IMG/VR virus record: IMGVR_UViG_3300046697_000245
Coordinates: 1-58,757 of that record
Reading direction: 5' to 3' (one strand)
Origin: a virus
Length of the DNA: 58,757 nt
The notes below the pieces were generated by a model. The model made no database searches. It worked only from the letters and a program-made list of their open reading frames with translations, and was not told the DNA's origin. Shown here one piece after another: positions 43,384 through 50,099 of this stretch (its first letter is position 1; each line of letters opens with the position of its first letter). The translations under genes were made by a program, and so were the position numbers.

Positions 43384-44559
43384 TCAGTCCCTGGTCCCGA
43401 GGCCCTTGATCTTCGCCGCCCAGGCCTCCAGCATCTCGCGCCGCTCAGCCGCGTAGGCTGCTCGATTGTACACCCCGCGCACCCCGCCAATCTCGTGCCC
43501 TAACGCCTTTTCCACCACCTCAGCCTTCCATCCCGCCTCGGTCAGCAGCGTCGACGCCGTGCGCCTCAAGTCATGCACCGTGAAGTGCTCCACATGCGCC
43601 GCCCGCGCCACCTTGGCCAGCGTCCGGTTCAGCGCCCCAGCCCACAGCGGCCACGTCAAAGCCTCCCGGCCAGGCAACACCATCTCCACCCGCGGCCCCT
43701 GCATCGCGCGCAACTCCCGCAAACACTCCAGCGATCCATCGCTCAGCGGCACCAGCATCTCCCGGCCCATCTTCGTCCGCCCCGCCGGTATCACCCACTC
43801 CGCCCGCTTCAAATCTACCTCCACCCAGCGCGCCAGCCGCAACTCGCTCTTGCGCACCATCGTCAGCAAAAGCAGCCGGATCGCGTGCCTGTGCGCCTCC
43901 GGAACATTGCGTAATTTCTGCTTGAGTGCTCTTAATACCCGCCTCAGCTCTTCCTCGCTCAGCGCCCGATCGCGCGCCTTGCGCCGCGCCACATAGCGCA
44001 GCGGAGTGGATATTGCCGGGTTGCTGTCGGCCACGCCGCAGACCATCGCATAATCCCAAACCCGCTTGCACAGGCCGCGCAACTTGGCCGCCGCCGCCGG
44101 CCTGCCCGCTTCCAGCTTCCCAAAGATCAACGCCTGCAGCTCCCGCGCCGTCACCTTGTCCATCGGCCGCGCGCCCAGCCGCCGCACAATCTCCCGCTCC
44201 AGCGGCCTGCGCACCGCCGCCATATCCTTGCGCGCCCCGCGAGCTTCCAGGTTCTTCAGGTAGCGCGCCGCAAACTCCTTCACCGTCACCCTGGCCCCGT
44301 AGCCCTGCCGCCGCGCCTGCTCCACGCTGCGCGGATCCTCACCCTGAGCCAACGCCTCCGCCAACTCCCGCGCCCGCTCCCGCGCCGCCGCCAGCGTCAT
44401 CGCCGGGTAGGCGCCCAGCGTGATTCTGGTTGGCTGACTGCTGGCGGCTGACTGCTGGCTGCTGTACCTCCACCGCCAACTCTTTCTCCCCGTAGGCATT
44501 ACCTCCATCTCCAAGCCTTCGCCAAAACCCTGAGTATAGCGGCTCTCGCGAGTCTTCAA
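43384..44559 (-). CDS. int: tyrosine integrase (P4-like)
   Basis: 391 residues from a TTG codon. N-terminal DUF4102-like arm-binding segment (MEVMPTGRKSWRWRY, ITLGAYPAMTLAAARERA), SAM-like core-binding domain (about 90-180) and catalytic domain with Arg236 (VRKSELRLARW), His329-x-x-Arg332 (HDLRR), His355 (LGHE) and Tyr364 (GVYNR). It catalyses integration at attB, normally with excision under a partner factor that I did not find. The arm domain looks about 20 residues shorter than usual, so the true start is unsure. A heptamer tract is translated as SSQQSAASSQ in the arm domain. The upstream gap is a natural attP location. Confidence 0.88.
   Translation of the reverse strand: MKTRESRYTQGFGEGLEMEVMPTGRKSWRWRYSSQQSAASSQPTRITLGAYPAMTLAAARERARELAEALAQGEDPRSVEQARRQGYGARVTVKEFAARYLKNLEARGARKDMAAVRRPLEREIVRRLGARPMDKVTARELQALIFGKLEAGRPAAAAKLRGLCKRVWDYAMVCGVADSNPAISTPLRYVARRKARDRALSEEELRRVLRALKQKLRNVPEAHRHAIRLLLLTMVRKSELRLARWVEVDLKRAEWVIPAGRTKMGREMLVPLSDGSLECLRELRAMQGPRVEMVLPGREALTWPLWAGALNRTLAKVARAAHVEHFTVHDLRRTASTLLTEAGWKAEVVEKALGHEIGGVRGVYNRAAYAAERREMLEAWAAKIKGLGTRD
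44432..44464. repeat. heptamer tract inside integrase gene
   Basis: Period-7/10 units of CTGACTG and CTGGCGG on the plus strand; the coding strand is translated as SSQQSAASSQPT between two strands of the arm-binding domain. Confidence 0.75.
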
Positions 44560-44673
44560 TTCTGCCGGGTTTGGATACCTCTTGTTAATTTAACTATCCC
44601 CTTTCCTATAAGGTTTTCCCCTTAAAATCCAGCGGCCAGCGGGCGGTGGCCAACCCTCAGACCTTCCGGGCAT

Positions 44674-44705
44674 TTGACCGACAACCGACAACTGGCAACT
44701 GTGAC
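44674..44705. repeat. heptamer tract in control region
   Basis: TTGACCG, ACAACCG, ACAACTG, GCAACTG: four clean 7-base steps. Confidence 0.8.
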
Positions 44706-44776
44706 CCGCGCGGCCCTCCGGCGGCGCCCACGTCCACCGGCATGTCCACAGCGGAACAGTTTTTGACTATAACACA

Positions 44777-44792
44777 CGTTCCACGTGAAACA
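44777..44792. promoter_or_regulatory. parS-like ParB-binding site, copy 2
   Basis: CGTTCCACGTGAAACA matches the classic bacterial parS consensus at 15 of 16 positions. It is intergenic, between the integrase and the early promoter. Host ParB is the likely binder because no ParA/ParB pair is recognised in the window. Confidence 0.75.
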
Positions 44793-44840
44793 TCATCTCT
44801 CCCATAAGAGAATATCGCCTCTGTTGATAAATAAAAGAAG

Positions 44841-44870
44841 TTGTCCACACCTTCCACAACTTTTTCCACA
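44841..44870. promoter_or_regulatory. DnaA-box-like cluster A
   Basis: TTGTCCACA (44841-44849) and TTTTCCACA (44862-44870) each differ at one base from TTATCCACA. The 15-mer TCCACACCTTCCACA here recurs at 55378-55392 in the second AT-rich region. Confidence 0.5.
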
Positions 44871-44878
44871 TTATTTAC

Positions 44879-44908
44879 TTGACAACATTGTCATCATTGT
44901 CGTAATGT
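44879..44908 (+). promoter_or_regulatory. rightward early promoter
   Basis: TTGACA (44879-44884), an 18-bp spacer, then TAATGT (44903-44908), the same -10 word as the promoter near 2024. The spacer and -10 carry repeated CATTGTC/TCATCATTGTC words that may be an operator. It precedes the first early gene by about 30 bp. Confidence 0.65.
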
Positions 44909-44939
44909 TCATCATGTAGTGAATCAGGAGGTTCAACCC

Positions 44940-45134
44940 ATGACCACCCGCGAACAGATGATCTCTGAGTTTCTTCGCCAGGCCGAGCGCGAGGCTGCTG
45001 GCATTGAGGAACCGATCATCGTACTGATTCCTTGCGCCATCACGGCGCCCAACTCTAACCCTTGTGTTCAAGCCGCCAGAGAGCGCGTCTACGCCCTCGA
45101 GCTTGAACTGGCCGACGCCTGCCCCTGTTGCTGA
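44940..45134 (+). CDS. first early gene, small Cys-containing protein (64 aa)
   Basis: ATG at 44940 after AGGAGG. MTTREQMISEFLRQAEREAA forms a helix; the rest includes IVLIPCAITAPNSNPC and ends ADACPCC. Four or five cysteines could bind a metal. As the first early gene it may be an anti-host or regulatory protein. No family is recognised. Confidence 0.65.
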   Translation: MTTREQMISEFLRQAEREAAGIEEPIIVLIPCAITAPNSNPCVQAARERVYALELELADACPCC

Positions 45135-45146
45135 AAGAAGATAGCT

Positions 45147-45479
45147 ATGCCGCCGCTGCCCGATTCCAATATCCACGCCAACCTGCTCAAGCGCATCGCC
45201 GATGCGGAGACGCTGCTGGTCTCCCTCAGGCACAGCGTCCGCGCCCTGCGCAATGATGTTTTGCTGGCCAGCAATGCCGGCGCAGCGCACGATGACGGCG
45301 GGGCCGCTCCAGCCAGCAATGAAATCCAGAGCCTGGCTGTAATTGAAAAGGCTTGCATCCTGAATGCTCTGGCCGCCTGCAAAGGCAACGCCTTTAAAGC
45401 CGCCGCCCGGCTGGGCATCGGCAAAACCACCCTCTACCGCAAACTCAAAGAGTACGCGGCTGAGGATTCACACATCTAA
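45147..45479 (+). CDS. Fis-type DNA-binding regulator (110 aa)
   Basis: The N-terminal half is helical and coiled-coil-like (NLLKRIADAETLLVSLRHSV). The C-terminus is a Fis/NtrC-type helix-turn-helix: ILNALAACKGNAFKAAARLG then IGKTTLYRKLKEY. Such domains bind DNA as dimers. There is no sigma-54 ATPase domain, so it is a stand-alone regulator or architectural protein, perhaps controlling early or lysogeny transcription. It is the second gene of the early operon. Confidence 0.8.
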   Translation: MPPLPDSNIHANLLKRIADAETLLVSLRHSVRALRNDVLLASNAGAAHDDGGAAPASNEIQSLAVIEKACILNALAACKGNAFKAAARLGIGKTTLYRKLKEYAAEDSHI

Positions 45480-45501
45480 CCCTGATACCTGAAAGCTAAT
45501 C

Positions 45502-45810
45502 TTGCCAGATAACCCACATTCCGTTCTCTCTGAAATTCTCGCCCGGCGCCAGCCTCTTGATGGTGAACAAGCCTTTCGCGACTGGCTCGCCGAGCTCTGC
45601 TCCAGCCTGATAGGCAAGCGAGTTGCCGAGGCTGTCGGCCTCGCGCCAACACGCCTCTCCCGCCTCATCCATGGCCGAGAAGCTATCAGCCCCGGCATCC
45701 TCGCCCGCTTCGGCTTCCATCGCGTGATCAGCGTCGCCTACGTGCCCGAGGAGCAGCCGTCAGTCGTCAGTGGTCAGTTGTCAGCACCGCCGCCCGAGGA
45801 GCAGCCATGA
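45502..45810 (+). CDS. Cro-like HTH regulator with repeat-derived tail (102 aa)
   Basis: From a TTG codon. The central segment (KRVAEAVGLAPTRLSRLIHG, then REAISPGILARFG) is a lambda-repressor/HigA-like helix-turn-helix. The C-terminal tail PEEQPSVVSGQLSAPPPEEQP arises from a heptamer tract flanked by exact 15-bp copies of GCCCGAGGAGCAGCC (45744-45758 and 45792-45806). Its stop overlaps the next ATG. It may be the Cro or repressor-like switch protein, or the antitoxin of a small pair; no toxin is seen beside it. Confidence 0.7.
   Translation: MPDNPHSVLSEILARRQPLDGEQAFRDWLAELCSSLIGKRVAEAVGLAPTRLSRLIHGREAISPGILARFGFHRVISVAYVPEEQPSVVSGQLSAPPPEEQP
45759..45784. repeat. heptamer tract with flanking 15-bp duplication
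   Basis: GTCAGTC, GTCAGTG, GTCAGTT, GTCAG: a textbook 5+2 heptamer run, bounded by a perfect 15-bp direct duplication 48 bp apart. Confidence 0.9.
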
Positions 45811-46091
45811 GCACCATCAGCGGCCCCGAGAGCGTGAATGTCAATTGGGCGCCACGGCTAACCCGGCCAGGCCTGCGCGGACGCCGCCGGATCAGGATGT
45901 GCTGGAACTTCCACCCCATCCCCCCCAGCGAACTGATCATGCTGCCCGGCCACTGGCGCTGCCGTGAATGTGGAACCGTGCAGCGCCGCTGGGTCTGGCT
46001 CTGCGCACCGCTCTCGCTTGAGGCCTGGGAGTGGCTGCTCTGGGGTTTGAAAAATTTGAAAGGAGTAATTCGATGTGTGAGTGCAAAATGA
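45807..46091 (+). CDS. small Trp-rich protein with one zinc knuckle (94 aa)
   Basis: The ATG overlaps the HTH gene stop (ATGA). Basic N-terminus (TRPGLRGRRRIRM), then HWRCRECGTVQRRWVWLCAP, a CxxC knuckle followed by a third Cys, and Trp-rich C-terminal helices. It might be a half zinc ribbon. The function is unknown. Its 3' end overlaps the next gene, whose own ribosome site lies inside it. Confidence 0.6.
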   Translation: MSTISGPESVNVNWAPRLTRPGLRGRRRIRMCWNFHPIPPSELIMLPGHWRCRECGTVQRRWVWLCAPLSLEAWEWLLWGLKNLKGVIRCVSAK

Positions 46092-46462
46092 CTGACCAAG
46101 CGATGTATCCTGACTGGCGAGAGATATGCGCCCGCCAGAACCGCCTCGACGCCACCGGCCTGCCGGAGCTTGGCATCTGCCGTGACCTCTTCGCCAGCCA
46201 GCCCGACTGGCCCAATGAGCCGCCCGTGAGCCCGGACCCGCTCGCCAACATCCTGCTCCATGAGCCGTGGGGCGAGTTCCTCGGCCGCCTGCTTGTCCAG
46301 ACCAGCTACATCGCCCTGCTGATCGTCTGGGGTTTGATTCTCTGTCCACTGATCGGCTTGATCGCGCTGGCCTTCGCTTATATGCGCGATCACTGGCAAA
46401 GCGTCGCGCGCATCCTTCTCTGGACCGCGATCTTCTTCATCTGCCTGGCGCTGGCGCTCTAA
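46073..46462 (+). CDS. membrane protein with two C-terminal helices (129 aa)
   Basis: ATG at 46073 after AAGGAG (MCECKMTDQAMYPDWREICA). The soluble N-terminal 75 residues contain several cysteines, followed by two membrane segments (IALLIVWGLILCPLIGLIALAFAY, about 80-103, and ILLWTAIFFICLALAL at the end). An early inner-membrane protein; superinfection exclusion is one possibility, not shown by any motif. Confidence 0.65.
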   Translation: MCECKMTDQAMYPDWREICARQNRLDATGLPELGICRDLFASQPDWPNEPPVSPDPLANILLHEPWGEFLGRLLVQTSYIALLIVWGLILCPLIGLIALAFAYMRDHWQSVARILLWTAIFFICLALAL

Positions 46463-46495
46463 CCCATCCCACTGAAGCACGGAAAAGGAGAATTG

Positions 46496-46678
46496 ATGAT
46501 CTATCTCGCTTGGATTTTAGTCGCTGTTCTGTTCGTGTTGGTTATCTTCGCACTGCGCGAAGTAAGATGGGCCGAGCGCAGCAAACGGTACTGGGAAGCA
46601 GTCGAGACCGAGCAAGATAAGCGGGACGCATTGGCCGCGAAACGATTCAACAACGCTGTTCTCAACCGCGAGGATTGA
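46496..46678 (+). CDS. single-pass membrane protein (60 aa)
   Basis: The ATG at 46496 after AAAAGGAG is used; a TTG one codon earlier is in frame. One N-terminal membrane helix (IYLAWILVAVLFVLVIFAL) is followed by a charged cytoplasmic helix (RWAERSKRYWEAVETEQDKR). The function is unknown; it follows another membrane protein in the early operon. Confidence 0.65.
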   Translation: MIYLAWILVAVLFVLVIFALREVRWAERSKRYWEAVETEQDKRDALAAKRFNNAVLNRED

Positions 46679-46714
46679 CAACCGGCAGCTGTTAGCTGTT
46701 CACGAAAGGAACCC

Positions 46715-46921
46715 ATGCGCACCACTCCGTACCGCACCGTCCGCTGCCCGCAATGCCACGCCTCGCCTAACTCGCCCTGCCACGATCAGCAACGCCGCGT
46801 CATGCAGGGCGTCCACTTCCAGCGCATCACCTCCGGCCGCCGCGAGTTTGCCGCCGCCCTCCACCTGCTCTACGCGCCGCTCAATCCAGTGGTCAGACAC
46901 CAGTTGACCATTGTCAGTTAA
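46715..46921 (+). CDS. small zinc-finger protein (68 aa)
   Basis: Contains VRCPQCHASPNSPC followed by MQGVHFQRI, the CPxC...C...H pattern of small phage/actinobacterial-type zinc fingers that bind nucleic acid. AAAGGA precedes the ATG. The C-terminus runs into heptamer-like DNA (VRHQLTIVS), whose repeat overlaps the stop region. Confidence 0.65.
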   Translation: MRTTPYRTVRCPQCHASPNSPCHDQQRRVMQGVHFQRITSGRREFAAALHLLYAPLNPVVRHQLTIVS

Positions 46922-46933
46922 AGGAAAGTCGCC

Positions 46934-47323
46934 ATGCAGCAGCAATTCGCTCTCGACTTCACGCAGACTATCCCGCCCGCCACCCAGGAGCGCATCGCCG
47001 CCGGAATGCGCCAGGCCGACGAACACGCCGACCCCCGCTGGCGCCACATCTTCGATGCCTGCGTTCTCGCCGCCGCCCGTAAGCGGCCGGAGATCACCAG
47101 CGACGATGTGCTCGCCGAGATCGAGGCGCTGCCCAACCCACCATCCACCCATAACCTCGCCGCCATCGGCCCGGCTATGAAGCGCGCGGCGCAGATGGGG
47201 CTGCTGATCTACTCTGACCGCGTGAAGCGCAGCGAGCGGCCAGAGAAACACGGCAACCGGCAGAATGTTTGGGTGAGTAAGCAATGGACCGGGATTTCAA
47301 CCGCTCCATCAGCCAAAAAGTAA
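46934..47323 (+). CDS. putative winged-helix phage protein (129 aa)
   Basis: Starts MQQQFALDFTQTIPPATQER. A helical body (RWRHIFDACVLAAARKRPEI, TSDDVLAEIEALPNPPSTHN) is followed by AIGPAMKRAAQMGLLIYSDR and a basic RQNVWVSKQW end. The order helix, helix, recognition-like helix, then strand resembles small winged-helix proteins found beside phage replication genes. No enzyme motif is seen. Confidence 0.6.
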   Translation: MQQQFALDFTQTIPPATQERIAAGMRQADEHADPRWRHIFDACVLAAARKRPEITSDDVLAEIEALPNPPSTHNLAAIGPAMKRAAQMGLLIYSDRVKRSERPEKHGNRQNVWVSKQWTGISTAPSAKK

Positions 47324-47360
47324 CCCGGCAACCTGCGCAACAGGTACAAGGAGAGTTAAG

Positions 47361-48023
47361 GTGAAAGAGATAGGAATCCTGTTTACGCCCGACAACATCC
47401 GGGCAATCCGCGAACTCCGCAAGACGCAGACGCGGAGGGTAGTTCAACTCCCGTCCCACTTCAAATGTCCAGTGACGATGCAGAAATATCCACTTCCAGT
47501 GGACCTATGGAAACCCACCTCCTATGGCTCACAGGGAACCTTCCGTTTTGTTAAGGGCGAAAGAGTTACCGTTCCCGAATCACCGGGGATGTGGAATGAC
47601 AAGGGAGCAACGCTGATCGGCGCTCCGTATGCGGTCGGCGACCGGCTCTACATCAAGGAAGGCATCATCCGGCACGCATCCATCCCGCAGCTTGTCGGGT
47701 ACTACATGGACGGTTGCCGAGTTACAGAGCACTGGGAGAAGCGCGTGACGGCCATGTTCATGCCGAAATGGGCAGCGCGTACCTGGCTGGAGATCACGGA
47801 CGTTCGCGCACAGCGGTTGCAGGACATCAGCGAAGCGGACGCCATGGATGAAGGAACTGGAGTCTGGTTTGAATCGCACAATCTCCATGAGGAGTGGGAC
47901 GGCGACCCTGATCAGTATCGCAAGGGATACCGCGAACTCTGGGACTCCATCAACGCCAAGAAGCACCCGTGGGCCAATAATGACTGGGTGTGGGCAATCA
48001 CATTCAGAAAGGTAACCCCATGA
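47361..48023 (+). CDS. ASCH-like phage protein (220 aa)
   Basis: GTG start after AAGGAGAG. The pattern ILFTPDNIRAIRELRKTQTR, then GDRLYIKEG, FMPKWAARTWLEITDVRAQR, LQDISEADAMDEG and a C-terminal WDSINAKKHPWANNDWVWAI is the hallmark of a common phage family related to ASCH/PUA-like domains. These are proposed to bind modified RNA or nucleotides; the reaction is not established. It overlaps the next gene by 4 bp (ATGA). Confidence 0.8.
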   Translation: MKEIGILFTPDNIRAIRELRKTQTRRVVQLPSHFKCPVTMQKYPLPVDLWKPTSYGSQGTFRFVKGERVTVPESPGMWNDKGATLIGAPYAVGDRLYIKEGIIRHASIPQLVGYYMDGCRVTEHWEKRVTAMFMPKWAARTWLEITDVRAQRLQDISEADAMDEGTGVWFESHNLHEEWDGDPDQYRKGYRELWDSINAKKHPWANNDWVWAITFRKVTP

Positions 48024-48511
48024 CCCATTCCAATCCACGTGAAACCACGCTACTCGTCACCAGTTGCCTCGCGCTTCAGCGCGCCTACTGCCTCGCCATC
48101 GAGGCCCACTTCGGCCAGCTCGACAAGGCCGGCGAACCCTACCTATGGCACGTCCTGCGCGTCGGCTTCTCCCTGCTTCCCGACGTGGACGCGGCCCGGC
48201 TCGGCATCCTGCACGATGTGCTCGAAGACGCGGGCGAGATCGACACATCCTGCCTGCTTCTCGCCCTCAATGGCGACGAGGAACTTTATCAGGATCTGCT
48301 CGCGCTCACCCGCGGCGCCAGCGAGTCCTATGAAGACTACATCCAGCGCGTCAAGGCCCGCCCGCGCGCCGCCATCGTCAAACTCGCCGACCTCGACGAC
48401 AATCTCAACCTCGGCCGCTACGAACTCGCCATCGCCCGCGGCGCTGAACCTGTTTTCATGGCGGCCTTGCGTGGGCGCTACATCACCGCCCGCGCCAGAC
48501 TGCTTAGCTGA
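48020..48511 (+). CDS. SpoT/MESH1-like HD hydrolase
   Basis: 163 residues from the ATG at 48020, after AGAAAGG. The HD-domain pattern of (p)ppGpp hydrolases is visible: EAHFGQLDKAGEPYLWHVLR, GILHDVLEDAGEI (His65-Asp66 and Glu69-Asp70), and IVKLADLDDNLNLGR. This corresponds to the hydrolase half of RelA/SpoT and to small alarmone hydrolases, which remove pyrophosphate from ppGpp. There is no synthetase domain. A phage could use it to block the stringent response. Activity on other nucleotides is possible. It is the last gene of the rightward early operon. Confidence 0.82.
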   Translation: MTHSNPRETTLLVTSCLALQRAYCLAIEAHFGQLDKAGEPYLWHVLRVGFSLLPDVDAARLGILHDVLEDAGEIDTSCLLLALNGDEELYQDLLALTRGASESYEDYIQRVKARPRAAIVKLADLDDNLNLGRYELAIARGAEPVFMAALRGRYITARARLLS

Positions 48512-48547
48512 GGCTCTTTGCCGGCGCGACGGAGGGAGCAGGAACCT

Positions 48548-49066
48548 TCAGGCTCCTGACCTTTCAATTTCAACGGAATGCGTCAAATGCCACTTCCCGT
48601 TGCCTTTCGGCACACAGTGCTCAATGAGCCACGGCACTAAATCCTTTGACCATTGCGTGAGCGGTATCCAGCCACCAATGCACATGGCGTTCACGTCGAA
48701 GATTTGCGGCTCAGTATCGCCCTCCGAGCGGACAACCGCTACCCAATGAGTATGGCGATAGCGAACCCGCATAGGCACTCCCGGTTCCGTCCATGGCCCC
48801 TCCCACTGTACCCTTGCAAGTCCGTATGTGGGCCACTGTACGCCGCCCGGAGTGGCCTTCTGCATACGCCAATGAAGGCCGAGGCTGTTGAGGATGCTCC
48901 ACATGAGCGTAGGATTCGTGTATCGCTTCGCCTCGAAATCCCCTAGATGTGGCCGCAGTTCAGACAGCGACAGACCACAAATGGCTGCAACCGCCGCTGG
49001 TCCGCAATTAAGGCCCCATTCGTCGGATGCTGCCTCGGCTTCGCTTATAGTGAATCGGAGCTTCAT
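48548..49066 (-). CDS. papain/C39-like cysteine-peptidase-fold protein
   Basis: ATG at 49066 after GGAGA (MKLRFTISEAEAASDEWGLN). Candidate catalytic residues are Cys in LNCGPAAVAAI (near 21), His in YRHTHWVAVV and Asp/Asn in IFDVNAM. The pattern NPTLMWSILNSLGLHW and VQWEGPWTEPGVP matches a widespread phage family of unknown substrate. It may be a protease or deamidase. It converges with the rightward early operon, with 36 bp between stops. Confidence 0.7.
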   Translation of the reverse strand: MKLRFTISEAEAASDEWGLNCGPAAVAAICGLSLSELRPHLGDFEAKRYTNPTLMWSILNSLGLHWRMQKATPGGVQWPTYGLARVQWEGPWTEPGVPMRVRYRHTHWVAVVRSEGDTEPQIFDVNAMCIGGWIPLTQWSKDLVPWLIEHCVPKGNGKWHLTHSVEIERSGA

Positions 49067-49091
49067 GACTTCATTTCTCCAATCAGGGGCT

Positions 49092-49373
49092 TTAGCCCTG
49101 GGCCGCATCCAAAGCTGTGAGTGGGTCTGTCGCCCAGCCGCGCCAGATCACCTCAGGCGGATGGAGTAAGTCGCGGAAGCGGCCACTCCACCTGCGGGCG
49201 GCCTTATCACTCCACCTGCAGGCGACCTTGTCCTGGGATAAAAAGAGTGTGGGGTCCAGGTCCAATCCTTCCGGCTTCACAAGCCTCTGGCCGCCCTCAT
49301 ACTCCAGCACTTCAAACCTTTCCAGGTTCGATGTATCGATCAGGTTCAACTCACCGACAATTTTCCCTATCAT
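49092..49373 (-). CDS. unknown protein (93 aa)
   Basis: ATG at 49373 after GGAGGGG (MIGKIVGELNLIDTSNLERF). The beta-rich start is followed by LDLDPTLFLSQDKVACRWSD and Trp/Arg-rich LLHPPEVIWRGWATDP. No family is recognised. The ribosome site grows out of a heptamer-like sequence (CAGTTGG AGGGG). Confidence 0.6.
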   Translation of the reverse strand: MIGKIVGELNLIDTSNLERFEVLEYEGGQRLVKPEGLDLDPTLFLSQDKVACRWSDKAARRWSGRFRDLLHPPEVIWRGWATDPLTALDAAQG

Positions 49374-49398
49374 AATCCCCTCCAACTGACCACTGTAC

Positions 49399-50019
49399 TC
49401 AATTCCATAGCCGGCAGAGCCGCTCGATGCCCACAATCGCGTTGCCCGGCATCTCCATATCCGACGAACTCTCCAGCAGCTCCTCGGCGGTGCGCGAGGC
49501 CTCGCAGAATTCCTCCGTCGACCGGAAATGGAATTGGCTTTTGTGCTTTCCCGCACCCATGTTGGCGCGCCACAGCACCGGCAACTTCTTTTCCGGCAGT
49601 TGCTCCGGCTTCGCCGCGCGCGGCTGTTTATTTCCTTGCTGCCGTGTGGATACGTCAGGATGCCGCGCGGCAGGGGGTCTGTGGGCTGGAGCGCCCAGGG
49701 AACCGTTCGACTCTGGACCCTCTCCTGTATGTGCTGTTATGCTGGCCGCGGTGGCCTTCGCCGCGCGCCGCAATCTCTCTTCCCGCGTGATGTTTCCCAC
49801 TGTCTTGCTCCTCTCCGCCGGGGTCTCCGGCCCGCCAATCCCACGCTGAAGCGCAGGGCTTATTCGCTCGACTTGCTGACGGCTGCACGGTACTCCAGCG
49901 TCGCAATCAAAGCATAGATGCGTCTTGCCGCCGTTGGCGGTCACCAGGCCGGCGCAGTAGTGCCCGCGCGCCCGGCAATCGTCGCAAGCAGGAGTCGGCG
50001 CCGCGATCACCTGGCCCAC
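49399..50019 (-). CDS. zinc-finger protein carrying a REP-like insert (206 aa)
   Basis: GTG start. Cysteines in CDDCRARGHYC and HLCFDCDAGVPC (residues 12-45) suggest an N-terminal zinc domain. The middle is basic, with EERLRRAAKATAAS. Residues SLGAPAHRPPAARHPDV are encoded by a 53-bp element also found in the next gene but one. The C-terminus (GKHKSQFHFRSTEEFCEASR) is well composed. The function is unknown. The start overlaps the 29-residue gene by 13 bp. Confidence 0.6.
   Translation of the reverse strand: MGQVIAAPTPACDDCRARGHYCAGLVTANGGKTHLCFDCDAGVPCSRQQVERISPALQRGIGGPETPAERSKTVGNITREERLRRAAKATAASITAHTGEGPESNGSLGAPAHRPPAARHPDVSTRQQGNKQPRAAKPEQLPEKKLPVLWRANMGAGKHKSQFHFRSTEEFCEASRTAEELLESSSDMEMPGNAIVGIERLCRLWN
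49653..49705. repeat. 53-bp two-hairpin (REP-like) element, copy 1
   Basis: Contains the perfect palindrome TGCCGCGCGGCA and a second hairpin TGGGC/GCCCA with a 6-base loop. It matches 50181-50233 at 52 of 53 positions, but is read in a different codon phase here. Confidence 0.85.
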
Positions 50020-50096
50020 CAGTCCTTCACCGCCGCCAGGCTGAATCCCGCCAGCGCCAGCAGCACAACTCCAACAACAAAAACCTGTTCAGCCAT
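50007..50096 (-). CDS. 29-aa single-pass membrane peptide
   Basis: MAEQVFVVGVVLLALAGFSL followed by AAVKDWWAR. The ATG is 4 bp past the HD-gene stop, with GGAG nearby. One membrane helix with a short basic tail; it overlaps the following gene. Small membrane peptides of this kind are often regulators or toxins, but nothing here proves a role. Confidence 0.55.
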   Translation of the reverse strand: MAEQVFVVGVVLLALAGFSLAAVKDWWAR

Positions 50097-50099
50097 GGC

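Larger units (their letters stand above)
44560..44939. other. control region between integrase and early genes
   Basis: This 380-bp AT-richer gap contains, in order, the integrase leader, a heptamer tract (44674-44705), a parS-like site (44777-44792), DnaA-box-like sequences (44841-44870) and the rightward early promoter (44879-44908). No ORF is convincing. It is a natural site for attP, immunity control and replication functions, but no att core can be named from one sequence. Confidence 0.6.

Noticed and set aside
44560-44939. A named attP core
   Set aside because: The region is a natural attP location, but without the host attachment site or a second copy in the window no core can be identified.
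48025-48045. Third parS-like site
   Set aside because: Only about 12 of 16 consensus positions match (ATCCACGTGAAACC), within a coding start region; too weak.
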